Source: Polytrichum commune (lineage: Eukaryota; Streptophyta; Polytrichopsida; Polytrichales; Polytrichaceae). From it: a stretch of 64,000 bases of DNA. The stretch's first letter is position 1. Each line of letters begins with the position of its first letter. Positions 24,936 through 36,876 of this stretch are shown piece after piece. A program made the position numbers and the translations under genes. The stretch covers positions 3,224,001 through 3,288,000 of the forward strand of contig OX485803.1 in NCBI GenBank assembly GCA_950295325.1, written 5' to 3'. The notes beneath the pieces were generated by a model. That model saw only the letters and a program-made list of their open reading frames with translations, was not told where the DNA came from and did not search any database.

Positions 24936-27900
24936 TCAGATGAGGCCGTACCCCTCGTAGTTTGCCGTAGCCATGCTCAATTTCCGCGCCATCAGCTCCT
25001 CGTTGTCATACAGTGGCATGTACAGAGTGTTGAAACATGTGGCCGACGTTGGCAACTTCTCTTGAGACCATTCTGGCTTCCCAATAATCCTTATCGCTGC
25101 GTAGTGGAAGTACCGAGAGTCGGTGATGAAGAAGAGGAGGTTTTGGAGCTCGCCGACGGGCAAGCCTCGCACGCATGCCTCAAATCGATTCTGCATTTTA
25201 CCATTTACATGACACGTGTGAGCATTGTGGTTGATTGCGCATATTAGCCCAACAAAGACCTCATACACTTATAAAAGGCATTGGTTTCTGAGAATAATTA
25301 CTTGGACGGCCTTCTTCATGTTCACGTACGCGCAAGTGCATGCCCAAGAAATCTTTGACATCGAGCCCCAAGTCCGCTCCAAATACGGGCTCATAAAATT
25401 GTGGTGACCCCCGGAATTTTTCTTTTGTCTGCACGATGCTCTTCTTTTGAGTAGGTGTCAGGTCTTGGGACTCGACGATGTTGTCGATACAGAAAGTGAA
25501 TCCTGCATTCAAAGCCTCCCCTGCTGTCGCACAGTCTAGGAACAACCACTTGTAGACTTGGGTCTTCCGCAGTCCCTCGATGGCTTCTACGAATCCAGGC
25601 CCTGGTTCTAATTTCATGATTGACCAAGCCAGCTCCGGGCAGTCTTGGACTGTCACCGAGTCCAGGGCCCTCCGCTGTGCATCTACGTCATCAACCAAGA
25701 GTTGCTTGAATGCATTATGAACTGAGGGCTTGTAGGCAATGAAGTCTGCATCCCATGAACTCAGGGTCGGGTCATCTGAGCTCAGGGGGGTGGACCCACA
25801 CGCAAACGCCATTGTTGCTTTGATAAAGGGCCTGCTTACACGGACTCCTTTCAACATCAACAAGAACATGAACCACCCCACAAACATCAACTCTGAACGC
25901 ATCTTCGAGGTCAACCGGCCATTTTGCGTGGGCCGCAAGTGCAACGCATGTCCACACTCAGCCCTGGAAAATATGTCCATGCACATGGTTCAAAGCAAGC
26001 GATGATTATCTGCTCGCTTGCCCTATCCTAGTTCATGGCAAGCCAACATTGGAGCAGCCTAGAACGATCATACCAACATTTTTGAACGGGTATATAGTAC
26101 AAATTGGGAACTAGAATTGTCACGGCATTTGAGCATTGAAATGATGGACCAACTCATTCGCATTCTTGGCCATGAGGTTGCCAAGTGGAACTCACCCCCA
26201 TGTTGTCCCAATATTGGAACCATGCAGTGGACAGAACGCGCTTGGTAGGCCCCCCGCAATCACAGGTTCCCGACTCATTCAGGTCCAACCCTTCATCTCC
26301 GATTGTGTACTCGACATAGAATGGCAGCATGACACCTCCCTTTTTTTGGCTATGGCTGAAGTATTCCCTTAATGCTCGCAACTCCTCTCCTGCACGGACC
26401 TGGCCCATGTGCCCCAAATATCAGAGAATGAAATGTATTGACGTCACATCATAGTGAGTGTGCATCTCAAGTTTGGCGACAATCAACGAGTCATGCCTAC
26501 AAGCTAGTTTGTCCATCCAGATCATTGCGGGCTGTCATGACATTATCTGGTTAAGGCGTATTGTACTTACTGGAAGGGGTACGACTGGGAGTTTCAGGAG
26601 TGCTGCTCGATAGTCACCTAGAGTCTCATAGCGGATTGCGCACAAGCGGTAATAATTCCAAGCTTCATTCCGGTTCCTGTATGCAACCAAGTAATCAATC
26701 TCCTTGTTCCGAGCCCCCCCGTTCGATTGGGCTTGCCTCCAAGTATGCAGCCGAGCCACCACAGCCTCCATTGAGGCCTTGTCTCCAACTGTTGTTGTCA
26801 CTCTGCTGCCCAGTTTCTCACACACTGTCTCTGCCGACCATACTGTGACATCATCTTCAGGGAAGCACTTTTCGAGGATGTCCCACACCCACCAATCTGG
26901 TTGTGCGATGGCATTGAATGCCGCCACAATGAACTCGGTGTTGTAGGCATGCATTGATGGGTGCTCGCGGAGAGTGGCGACCTCGTTAGTGATCATATGT
27001 GGTGTCAGCCCTCTGCAACTTCTGCGGCGCCGGGCAAGTGTTGTTATTGCCTGCCCCTCCACGGTGTCCTCACAGCTTAGCCCAAGTTCATCCTCGAACG
27101 CTTTCCAAAATCACTTTCTGGAGGCCACTACTGCCAACACCTCGTCCTCGACCGCTTGTGCAACGGATCCCTGCCACACAGCCACACCGTCACACTCCCA
27201 AGCGCAGAATTCGTGTCCAAGTATACCATGGACATATGAGGATACACAGAGGTTTGCGGTTATTATTGTGCTTACATGTTTCACTGGCTCATTGAGATCC
27301 AGGACATCCGCAGTTTGTGCTTCGCATGCCGTGTTATACTTCAAGTCAGCAGCCATGAAAGCATCCTCCGCCTCTTGCAATGCATCGGCAGCTCTGTCCG
27401 CACCCGCTGCGGGGCCACTGCGCAGAGGTCGTCGCATATGTGTGGCCCTCGGCACGTAGTCGCTGGCATCGGAGCTAGTCCCTCTGCTGACATCGCTGTC
27501 AAGTTGGAGTTGCTCATCGACGACTGGCATGGCACATGCAGAGTGAGCTCCACGGTGTGCGGCCGATCGTGAGCCACCTGTGGGAGGGGATATCGCAAAC
27601 AATACATGGACAGAGTCAGAGTCGTCGGATGAGGCATCACTCCAAGGGCTCGGCTGAAGTGGGGTGCACACGCGAGCTCCGGGCCCATGGTCCAGGCCAT
27701 ACTGAGGGGTTCCCACAATACCGGATTGCTGAGTGCTTTCGAACCCACCACCTGCCTCATTGACACAAAGCTTCGTGCCGTTCTGGGCGGGCATCACTGT
27801 CCGGGCTAGGACTGGTTCTGATGCGACCCACCCCACGTCATGGGCCTCCACGTTGCGGGCTTGAGAGCACCACACATCGCCAACCTGCGATTGAGTCGTG

Positions 27901-28941
27901 GACGAAGTTGCGTCCCTGTGTGCAGATAACGAGACTCCACTCAGCGTCGCCCTACGTCTCCTACTTGCACGATTGCTGCCACCGCCCTCAGCATGGAAGG
28001 GGTGTGTGAATGTGGGATCGTAGGTGGACTGTATTGGTACCGCTGGGGGTGTGATGGTCATGGTGTCTTCGTCGTCGGATTCTTGTGGATTGCCAGTACC
28101 GTCGATCAATAGTGGGTGGGGGGTGGACGATGTCCCAACCTCCCCATACATGTTGGGGCTAGTGGGAGCGCCTGGTCGTAGCGGCAACTTCAAGGAGCTG
28201 ATGCGCCCTATGTGTAGGGCATACTGGGCCACCTGAGACGGCATGAGTTGCCCTATTGGATCGGGCACATAAACCACGGCCACAACGTTTGCTCGTCCAC
28301 CAACGTCCTTGAATGTCGAACCAGCTGCCATGACAAACGGTTTCGCGAAATCAACGCAGCCGATTGATCCCGCCTGCATGGAGGGCACACACACAAGATT
28401 GAAGCCTATCAAGTATTTCAAGTATATTTTGAAAGATCTCAATGTCATTTGCAAAGTAGTCGATGTATTTGCAAAGCCATGCAGCTTGGAGCTCAAACTA
28501 TTTGCGATGCAATAATGATGCATTAAGTGAGAGCACAAACATTTGGCATATTGTTCAGCATAATAGATTGTGACTAGGCGAACATGAATTGTTGGGGTAC
28601 TATACCGATTTGTGCTTTGGGACAACATGGTAGAAGAATCCCCCAATGTGAGCAAGCCTGGGATCATTGTACTTTGTTGCGGCGGCCTCTGCCACAGCCT
28701 TTTGTGCTCTGCCTTTTGGAAAGGGTCCGGGGTGAAGCAAAAATGGTGCCCAGGGTGTGGCGGGGTCAACTCTCACTTGGAGAGGGTCCTCTGTCAATGA
28801 CCTCACCACTATTTGTGTAGCACCCTCCACGCACACAGCCTCCATACGATGTGGCAACCCGAACACCTTCCTGACTGTATATTGCTTTGGCCTTTGGCGG
28901 CGTCCGAAGAATGTTCCGTAACGGCGGTGTCCTTGCTCCAT
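24936..28941 (-). CDS. HECT-domain E3 ubiquitin ligase-like gene (6 exons)
   Basis: HECT ligases take ubiquitin on a cysteine and pass it to a substrate. Exons, in order on the minus strand: 28941-28606, 28373-27276, 27092-26571, 26399-26196, 25902-25330, 25190-24936. All joins are GT-AG and phase 0 and give 995 codons. The last exon is a HECT C-lobe: FEACVRGLPVGELQNLLFF, then LPTSATCFNTLYMPLYDNEE; the catalytic Cys is codon 963 (25035-25037), 32 residues from the end as in the family. Exon 5 fits the N-lobe (FVGWFMFLLMLKGVRVSRPF). Exon 2 carries a Ser/Asp-rich linker; exons 1-4 match no family I know. Two TGAs (26535, 26421) fall inside the 171-bp third intron. The exon 3 and exon 5 acceptors and the N-terminus are the weak points: an open frame continues upstream to about 29249. 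Whether it is host-derived or transposon-borne is unknown. Confidence 0.78.
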
Positions 28942-29900
28942 ACTGGTCTAGGAATGCGGCATCATTCACCAATTCTGCGCAATCCACCACCGGTGTGTTC
29001 GACGGATATGCGTGAATGTTCCCCACAGTCGGTACGAGAGTGGCTGCTCCGTCCAGCCGTTTGGCATCCCTGCCAGTTGGCGGTGGCTGCGGGTTGTTCG
29101 TTAGCCTTGGCACAGAAGGCCCCGCACTGGTGCCCCGTGACATTGAGGGGGGTGCCCCCTGTCGTGCTCGCCGGCCCCCTGCACGTGGTGACGTCCCGGG
29201 TCCCATCCACCTGCCAAGACACTGCAATGACAGGCATGACAAGGAGCATCTTAGCGCGTCTAGTATAGTGGGCATTGAATATTATTACGTTCTTTCACAC
29301 TACCGTTGAACAATCACCTATATTTGAGTGCCTATTCAACAATTCTTCCAACATATTTGGGTACACCGAAGCTTACAAACTATGTGGAAATGTGCGAATG
29401 TACTGTCTAGATATTCGTTGTCGACGGCCAACTACCACCCCCGAGCATCCAAATATACAAATGTTCGTTGAAGTGAAACTTCAAATTCCGGTGCTCTCAT
29501 TTCGTTGTCATGTTGGCCAAATTCGTGCATTGACCTACACCATGAAAACAAGTTGTTAGACGACCACTACAGGTGGATTAGAGCTAAATTGTCATAGTGA
29601 TTGTATAAACTTGACGCAAGTATTTTTGGCACCTATTTGTAGCCCCTTCAAGTCATATTGCTCAACCACTCTGGTATGACTCTTTTTTCAAAAAATTCAA
29701 AAATAAGGTTGATGTGATTGAGACTTTCCATACTTTATAGGATAGGTGAAGACAAAATAGTCATTTCAACTGGGCACACAACGACTCTCATAGTCCGAAA
29801 ACGAGTCTTTAATTTACTGACTATAAAACCTTTACCTCTCTGACCCAATTGATATCAATTTTGTCAACTAAGTAAGTCCATATGTGTAATTTCTCTATAT
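28942..29900 (-). other. Upstream region of the HECT gene, possible extra N-terminal coding
   Basis: On the minus strand 29249-28942 stays open in a frame with composition like the exons (NNPQPPPTGRDAKRLDG, then VDCAELVNDAAFLDQYG). The frame differs from exon 1, which has a TAG nine bases upstream of its ATG. A short intron or an indel near 28950 would join them, but I cannot find a convincing donor. From 29300 to 29900 I see nothing. Confidence 0.35.
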
Positions 29901-29929
29901 AGCAAAATTAAGAGAGTTGCCGCAATTAA

Positions 29930-30530
29930 CAAGCAGTCTAGTAACCAGTATCCAGTAGTCAGGTATCTGAGTATCTGTCACGTAGTCTAATTCGAAGAGA
30001 CCATTGTCCAGAATGTCCGACCATAGTCTATACGTATTGGTAAGAGAGTTGCCGCAATTCACACAATTCACAAAAGTCGAATAAGTGACAAAGAGGTCTA
30101 GTAAGCATTGGTCACGAAATTCCCCAGACCATAGTCTAAATCGGCGAGATCATTGTCCAGTATGTCCGAACAAAGTCTTTAAGTATAGGTAACAATCCCA
30201 TGTGTCAGTAAGCTCCCCAGACCATAGTCTAAGTGGAAGAGACCATTGTCCAACGTGGCCGACCATAGTCTATAAATATTGGTAATAGTCCCGTACATCA
30301 CGAAGCTCCCCAAACAATAGTCTCAGTGAATGACACCAGTGTCCAACATGCCCGACCATAGTCTATAAAGATCGGTAACAGTCCCGTGTGTCACAAAGCT
30401 CCCCAGACCATAGTCTAAATAGAAGAGACCAATGTCCAGCATGCACGGCCATAGTCTATAAATATCGGCAACAGTCCCTTTATCTGGTCCCGTGTCGCAA
30501 GACTATGGTCTTAGTATCCAGTAATAATCC
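29930..30530 (-). repeat. 93-bp minisatellite, GACTATGGTC type
   Basis: TCCCCAGACCATAGTCT-type starts at 30121, 30214, 30308 and 30400 give a period of 92-94 bp. Each unit holds two or three CCATAGTCT cores plus GGTAACAGTCCCGTGTGTCA. Orientation is minus, set by the module at 30561-30618. The tail at about 29935-29960 matches the TGGTTACTAGACT endings of sister arrays. Confidence 0.88.
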
Positions 30531-30560
30531 ATGCTTTCTTGTAAGTTGGGGTGAGTTTTG

Positions 30561-30618
30561 CCTTATAAACTTGCCCATCGGCCCTCACCCGAACGATATG
30601 GGATAAAGGACACGGCTC
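30561..30618 (-). promoter_or_regulatory. Promoter-like module, copy 2 (TATA-containing)
   Basis: Minus strand: CCGTGTCCTTTATCCCATAT, CGTTCGGGTGAGGGCCGA, then GGGCAAGTTTATAAGG. This is the closest match to the copy at 53691 and has a clear TATAA. The 93-bp array follows downstream on the same strand. Confidence 0.7.
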
Positions 30619-30639
30619 ACTCACACACGTCCACTTTGG

Positions 30640-32387
30640 TTCTCTTCTTAGCGATGTCCCTTAAAATTCCTCCACTCTCTTTTCCTTCATTGCTCACTAC
30701 GGTATCCTGTTGTCAAAATTGTGTTGAAGCTCTTAAGGATGACTTATGTGCAATGCCGAGATTGTCTGCCAACCGGGTAAGGAGACCCCATAATCTTATC
30801 TTCTAGTGTCAAACCCCACAACTAATTTTTTTTCCAACGCATCATCCTTGGCCCCGGTGTTTGAAAAAAGAGTGGACAGCGAGAAATGTGTTCATAATAC
30901 ATCTGGTTGTGTCCAAGCTTGTACCATAGTTGGTTGTGTTCAGAACTTCATCAGCTATAGCAACGACAAAGTCACACAAACATGGGTCCCAATAAAACGC
31001 ACGCACTCTGAGTCATACGAATATGTCAGCTAAAGTAGCTCAAATTTGACTCCAACATAGTACCTATGACTGAGAATGAGAAGGGCTTCATCCTTGGAGG
31101 TTCAAGGATCCTTAGCAACTACTTCAGCACACTTGAGAGATGTCATTTATTGCTATGTATTATCAGTGATTAATATGTCAGGTGTCAATTTACCTGCTTT
31201 CGACAGTTACAACAACGCAGTTTCAATTGCACATGTCCTCATTGTGCGCTGTACTGAAATCGCGTCTCCAATACTTCCTTTACCATCGGTTCCTGCCCAC
31301 ATGTGAATTGATTGCCACCGTTAGAGAATGCCCTCGCTTCATCTACTAACTGGTTTCAGTGTATAAACTTGATGATAATCCCAACTGGAAAATTCAGATT
31401 TTGCGTGAGAGTGGACACAATAGAGCTTCCAGTTTTGAATTTCTTCAACCCACAAGTCCCCCATCCTATTCCATAGAGGTCATGACCTGGCCTCGGACCC
31501 TCCTTTTTACATCGCATACTTTCTCACACTACGATTTGAAACATGGACCTGCACAGTCCACTGCCTGACAAAGAATTTTTCCCCAAATTTCTCATGACAT
31601 CGACGAGGAACTAACACAAGCCAAAGCAACACACTGCAGTGTTGCCAACAATCGCATACGTTCGAGGAGGGGGCGTGTCATGAGAATGTGGGGCAAGATG
31701 TGAGACTTCACCAAATTGTCTGGGAAAGGGGCCAATAAGCATTGCCTATCGCGACCTCCACATTCGTCATCCATCCCGGTCCGAAGAATTTTTTTTCCAA
31801 ATTGAATGAAGTAAGTCCGTTATCCTGTAAACAAGTGTTGTTCATGAAAGTCAATCGATTTTGAGACCTCAGTGCCACGTAATCAATTGCAGATTATGAG
31901 ACGATTCATTACATATGCCCCATGCGCACACATTTACGTGGATGCGGATGTCACAAGCAGTCCCTGTAAGTTGTACAAGGTGGGGCGAAGGACATTGTGT
32001 ACTTGTGGGGAGGTGGTCATCGTTGCCGCCCTATTTCAAAGCAATAAAAAAAATGGATCATATGTGGACTTCGATGGCTAATGATGGCATCCTATCTACA
32101 CGATGCCTAATGATGGCATCCTATGGACGCTAAGGCTAAGGAGGGCATCCTAACAATTGTTTAACGAGGATTACAATCCTTGATCTCACATTCAAGCATA
32201 CTTTGGAGTGACCTTCGAATAATATGACAACATTATGCCACTTGTCATATGCCACATCGATATAATGAGCGTACTTCCCTAACTCCAAGGTAAAGGTAAT
32301 AACCTTTACCGCCTTGACACCTTACTCCACAATACTAATGAAGTGCTTATGGAAACTATACCTATTGTCCTCCTTGTCAAAAGCTTC
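30640..32387. other. Intergenic, no gene recognised
   Basis: Short frames without domains. Small direct repeats such as CTAATGATGGCATCCTA occur at about 32078 and 32108. Confidence 0.5.
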
Positions 32388-32676
32388 TAATGCCCCCTTA
32401 CCACTCGACTTACGGTAAGACTAAAAGAGGGTTCTAACAACCCGGCCTTCACACCTTGCTTGGATCCATTGCCAAAAACAGATTGTTGGATTGGTTGGGA
32501 TGTGTGGGTACCGATGGGAGGGTCGGTGCTTGAGGCTTGAAACCTCCACTTTTAATTCATGCCAAGTCATTTGCCCACTAAGATCGGCACTATGTAATGT
32601 TCACCATGTTGTGAAGGCCGGGTTGTTAGAACCAACTTTTGAGTCTTAGCTAAAGTCGAGTGGGAAGGGGGCATTA
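32388..32676. repeat. Foldback element with about 66-bp arms
   Basis: The left arm 32388-32453 (TAATGCCCCCTTACCACTCG to CCCGGCCTTCACA) is complemented by the right arm 32610-32676 with few mismatches. The 156-bp spacer contains CCTCCACTTTTAATTCATGC, which resembles CCTCCACTTTTATACCATGC at about 38526-38545, so part of the element is dispersed. Confidence 0.8.
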
Positions 32677-34442
32677 ATATTGTACATTACCACATATGGT
32701 GTTTTGTGTAATTGTGGTAACTCTTCTAATGACATTTCTTAATAATTTGTTGAGAAGTATTGTTATCCCAATTTACTTTTAGTTCATCCAAATCTCAATT
32801 ATGAAACAAAGTTTGGTAGAATATCCATCCTAACATTTAAGTGATGAAATATTGGCATGAATGATTGAAATTTGGGTGAAAATTTGCTTAGTAAGTGACA
32901 GTAACTACAACATTGTAAATCCAAAATGCCCAATTTTCCTTGCAAGGAATGCCAAGTAGTTACATTTACCATTTGCTGTTGGCGGCACTACACAAATGGT
33001 TTGCAATTAGTATTGAGGAAGACAAATATGAATTGGTGATACTAAATACACTATTTAGGGTTAAATGCGCGATGTATTATGTAAATGTTGTGTGCATATC
33101 TTTAATTTGTTTGTTGATTTGTATTGGTGGGATGTTGATGGTCTTATGATTGATATACAATGCATTGGTCAAAAGCCAAACCAAATCATCATGCATATTT
33201 AACAAGAAAACGGTAGAACCATTAGGCTCTGTCCTTTGCTATGAAAGACTACAATTGTAGCTGATTACTTTGCTCATGCCAATCCATGGTTATTAACTAT
33301 ACCAAACCTTCCTTGGATTTTGTGCACCTTCTTCTCAAATACGGGTCAAGGATTGAAGCTACTCATTCATCACCCAAAAATTTTCAACATAAATAATCAA
33401 GAACTGCCGAAATAGCTATAGTTAACTAGATTTCTTTCAATGCATTTTAGGGAGCACTTATATATATATAAACTATAGTTAGCATCCACATTAAATAAAG
33501 TGGACCAAATATAACAAGAACAAGTAATGTTCAAGTGTGAACACAAAGTGGTTAGGAAATTTGCTCTTGAAACGAAGAAGTTGATGCATAGTCTCTGTCC
33601 TACAGACAGAACCAATAAACCCGGGGGCATGAATGACAAGTTCTTAGACTTGTCTACTTTTATTTAGGGCCGGTTTAGACTTGGAGTCAAGGCTCAAGAA
33701 TGGGTTGGGGTGAAAGAAATCCACTCCTCTCATTGGTAGAGAGGTTGGGACTCGCCTCTTCAAGTTTACAGCATGAGTTGGGGCCAATTAACAAATAAAT
33801 TATTTGATTCATCATGACAATGGCCTCAAGTCTTGGAAAAGAGAGCTCCCAACCTTGTGGACTCTTTCCCTCTAGTTCAGGCCATTGTCATAGCTTTTAT
33901 TTGCTTATAGTAGTTTATTCTTTGAGCATTGAATAGGAGTGGAGACATTCTAAATTTATTATACTTTAATCAAATACGGGTCAAGTAATTGTCAATTGTC
34001 AATTGGTTGGCACATGTCACATTGCTTAACATAACTAGTACAATTATGGCACCAATATCCTGAATTCTGGAATGTTTGAACTTGTCAGACATAGTCCAAG
34101 AACACCATCCTTGCCTTGTTTATATAAGGCATTGGCAATGATGGTATAAGGTCCCACCTTATATTCCAATCATTATTTTTGCTTGTCATTGTAATTTGTG
34201 ATCCTCTGGAAAGGTGGTACTCTGTAATTAATCAATTATCTCAGCATAATCCGAAGGTATAACATTGATTTCCAAACATGTCAGGTGTTTGGAAATGAGT
34301 CATCAACAGGTTCATCCCCCAACGCCTTGTCCAAACGAAATAATTGGTCAGCATTGGTATGACTCTCTCTAGGTTTGACCCATGAGCCTAAAATCGAACT
34401 CCTCCAGGAGTAATACCCAACAAGCTATACGTCCACCCAATT
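32677..34442. other. Intergenic with MITE and SINE-like traces
   Basis: 33000-33065 resembles 35510-35572 (ATTAGTATTGAGGAAGACAA and ATTGGTATTGAGCAAGACAA, both followed by an ACTAAATA core). 33720-33780 has a tRNA-like pair of boxes (CATTGGTAGAGAGGTTGGG and CTTCAAGTTTAC). 34370-34440 on the minus strand has another (TATAGCTTGTTGGG and AGTTCGATTTTAG). These SINE hints are weak. Confidence 0.3.
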
Positions 34443-34474
34443 GGGGTTTAGGGTTTAGGGTTTAGGGTTTAGAT
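34443..34474 (+). repeat. Interstitial telomere-type repeat, TTTAGGG orientation
   Basis: About four tandem TTTAGGG units, the canonical plant telomere sequence. A CCCTAAA-oriented tract lies 2.35 kb downstream, so the two face each other. Confidence 0.9.
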
Positions 34475-36496
34475 ATACATTGATGGTAGTTGGGCATATG
34501 ATTGGTGGGGGGGGCACATGCATGGGAGAAGCCAGTCAGGGACCGTGTTCTTGGCACAGATGTCAAGGGCAAATTTTCATTGGTCATGCACTCCCAACAT
34601 GTAAGGTTGTTAGAAAAGAGTTGTCAAACATGGTATAAGCCTTTGTTGTATATGTTAGTGCAGAGGCCTTTGAGGGCGGGATGATGGCAATTTGCAAGTA
34701 AACGGAGCCATATGTCGATTTTGGGTCCTCCGAATTCACATAGTCGGCAAAATGTGGAAGGGAAAATTTGGGACCATGAAATATGTTTTTGGCAAGTGCC
34801 CATGCATTGGACATTCATGATTTGTAGAGATTGAGCGAGTTAGAGGGTCGGGATGCCCAGGTGCTCCTTCCGGGGGTGGAGTCTTCATACCACATACAAA
34901 GTAACATGAGGGTAAAAAGGTGTTTTACTTGAGACATTAGTGTATATGTGACACATATACGTGAGGTGTTATTTTTCCTAGTGTGTACATTTCAAAGGCT
35001 ATTAAGAATTTTGAAGTAAATGTGGATGTACAAAAGGGGGTCCTGAGGTTTTAGGGGATAAAAATTTAGGTGTCAGATGTATTCCAAATAATATGTTCAT
35101 CCATTGTTGTTGTACGATAATAGTCCTTAACGACTATCTTGTCCGTTCATGTTAGGGTTTGCAATTGGGAGTTAGTTTTTTGCAAAATGAAGGCTCTTGG
35201 AGCACTCAAGGGCTCCCTTTAGTTTTGCTCTATGGATTGTGGCCAAGTTGTTGTGCTCTTTGTTTGTTTGATGCAATTGTTGAGTCACATGCCATGTATG
35301 AAAAGAAATGTTCATATGCTCGGCATACTATGATCGCCATAGATTTTCCATATATTGCGATGATATAGTCCAATTTTTGATGCAATTCTTGAGTTACATG
35401 CCATGTATGAAAAGAAATGCTCAATACTGTAAATCTTTAATCTCCCAAAAATATTACAAGGAATGACAAATAATGTTAACTTAACGTCTAGTGTTTGTGA
35501 CACTACCATAGTTTACAATTGGTATTGAGCAAGACAATTAACATTGGTGGCACTAAATATCATATTTAGTGTAGCTACTCCCAACTTATGAATTTAGGCC
35601 CATTAGTAACCTCCTCCTCCATGCTAAAATTGGGTCTTCAATCCTACATACAAACCCCTCCAACCCAATATTTTCTAAAATCTAATGGATGAGCAGCCTA
35701 CATGGAAACTCACCATAAGCTTAATGGTCCCACACCTTGAAGTGCTTTGTGTAGAGCGAGCATGTAGAATATGTATAGGGTCTACTCTCTTGGTGATTGG
35801 TATTCCCAATTTAACAATATGGCTCAAGATTGCTAATTGATGTGTTACCGTGAGGCGTTCTTAAAATGGCCACTTCGCACTTCATGCAAGCATTTCACTA
35901 TTGCGGTTGCGTAACCAATTGTTAAATGACCCAATGTAATGTTAGGTGGATGAGTCTTTAAATTGTTATTTTTTCCAACTACCCTACTTGATGTAAGATA
36001 TGAAACACACTATGAGACTTGAGCTCAAGATGGTTGGACCCTAAATTGAGGTTTTAGCAACTCTCCTTATGATTTGTGGAGCTCGTATGAATATCTTCAT
36101 GCAATGTCAAAGCAAAGATTCTTGTGCTCATTAAAGGATCATATAGAATCTCCGACCGTGTTCACTATTAAATCTAGAATAATTAGGTGATTTGAACACG
36201 AGTCCAATATATTGTAAACACATATCTTAATCACACCCACTATCATTTATCACATGAGAATGATGGAGCAGGTTCCATGGCCTCTCAAATGTACAGTGAG
36301 ACTAGGACCACATCACAATCACCATTGCGAAGACCATTGTTTTCATGGATTGGAGTAGAAGTATGCGGGCCTATTGCATGCAGGTCCAAATCCACATATA
36401 ATTTTAGCCATTGCATGGGGCCGACAATACTGATTCTTACTTTGTAGACACCACACCAAACCACGTGCTACTCAAATATAGGCATCTAATAAGTAG
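34475..36496. other. Intergenic between two telomere-type tracts
   Basis: No gene supported. Contains a copy of the ACTAAATATCATATTTAGTG palindrome at 35550-35572 and diverged direct repeats around 35285 and 35385 (TGAGTCACATGCCATGTATG and TGAGTTACATGCCATGTATG). Confidence 0.5.
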
Positions 36497-36636
36497 TGGA
36501 GGTTGGAAAAAAGAACATTCTATATCGGTTCATGGAGGGCCAAACTCATTTTAGCACCTCTTGGCATGACAAAATGAGTTTGACCCTCCATGAACCAATA
36601 TATAATGTGCTTTTTCAAACCTGCACACCACCTCCA
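36497..36636. repeat. Long near-perfect hairpin (about 56-66-bp arms, 18-base loop)
   Basis: The left arm 36497-36552 and right arm 36571-36636 are reverse complements with few mismatches in the inner 45 bp (GGTTCATGGAGGGCCAAACT pairs with AGTTTGACCCTCCATGAACC). The small loop makes it a possible hairpin-RNA precursor or a foldback MITE. Confidence 0.85.
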
Positions 36637-36824
36637 CGGATGCACCAAAAACTTACCAAACATGGAAGGTTTTGTAAGCAAAACAACCAACTCCCTACCA
36701 AAAGTCATGATGAATTCAAGGATAACTCAAATACCACTATTTTGACCCAAGCGTAAACTACAATATGCCAATTACATTGTCCTTGAACCAAGTAAGAATG
36801 CTCACTCAATGTTCTTGCATTCAT

Positions 36825-36876
36825 GCTAAACCCCTTAAACCCCAAACCCCAAACCCTAAACCCTAAACCCTAAACC
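36825..36876 (-). repeat. Interstitial telomere-type repeat, CCCTAAA orientation
   Basis: Several CCCTAAA units preceded by variant CCCCAAA and CCCCTTAAA units. Opposite in orientation to the tract at 34443. Confidence 0.9.

Noticed and set aside
26421-26537. Two in-frame TGA codons between HECT exons 3 and 4 read as nonsense or recoding
   Set aside because: A 171-bp GT-AG intron (26400-26570) in phase 0 with donor GTAAGT removes both and rejoins the frame.
26974-27772. Plus-strand frames of 75-161 codons opposite the HECT gene
   Set aside because: GC-rich antisense shadows of exons 2 and 3 with no family resemblance.
27111-28769. Single 552-codon minus-strand frame taken as one exon
   Set aside because: Its first 130 codons are AT-rich and lie between a clear donor at 28605 and a CAG acceptor at 28374, and its end runs past the 27275 donor; only 28373-27276 reads as exon.
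29930-30530. CRISPR-like regular spacing
   Set aside because: The units are tandem repeats without unique spacers, in a plant nuclear context.
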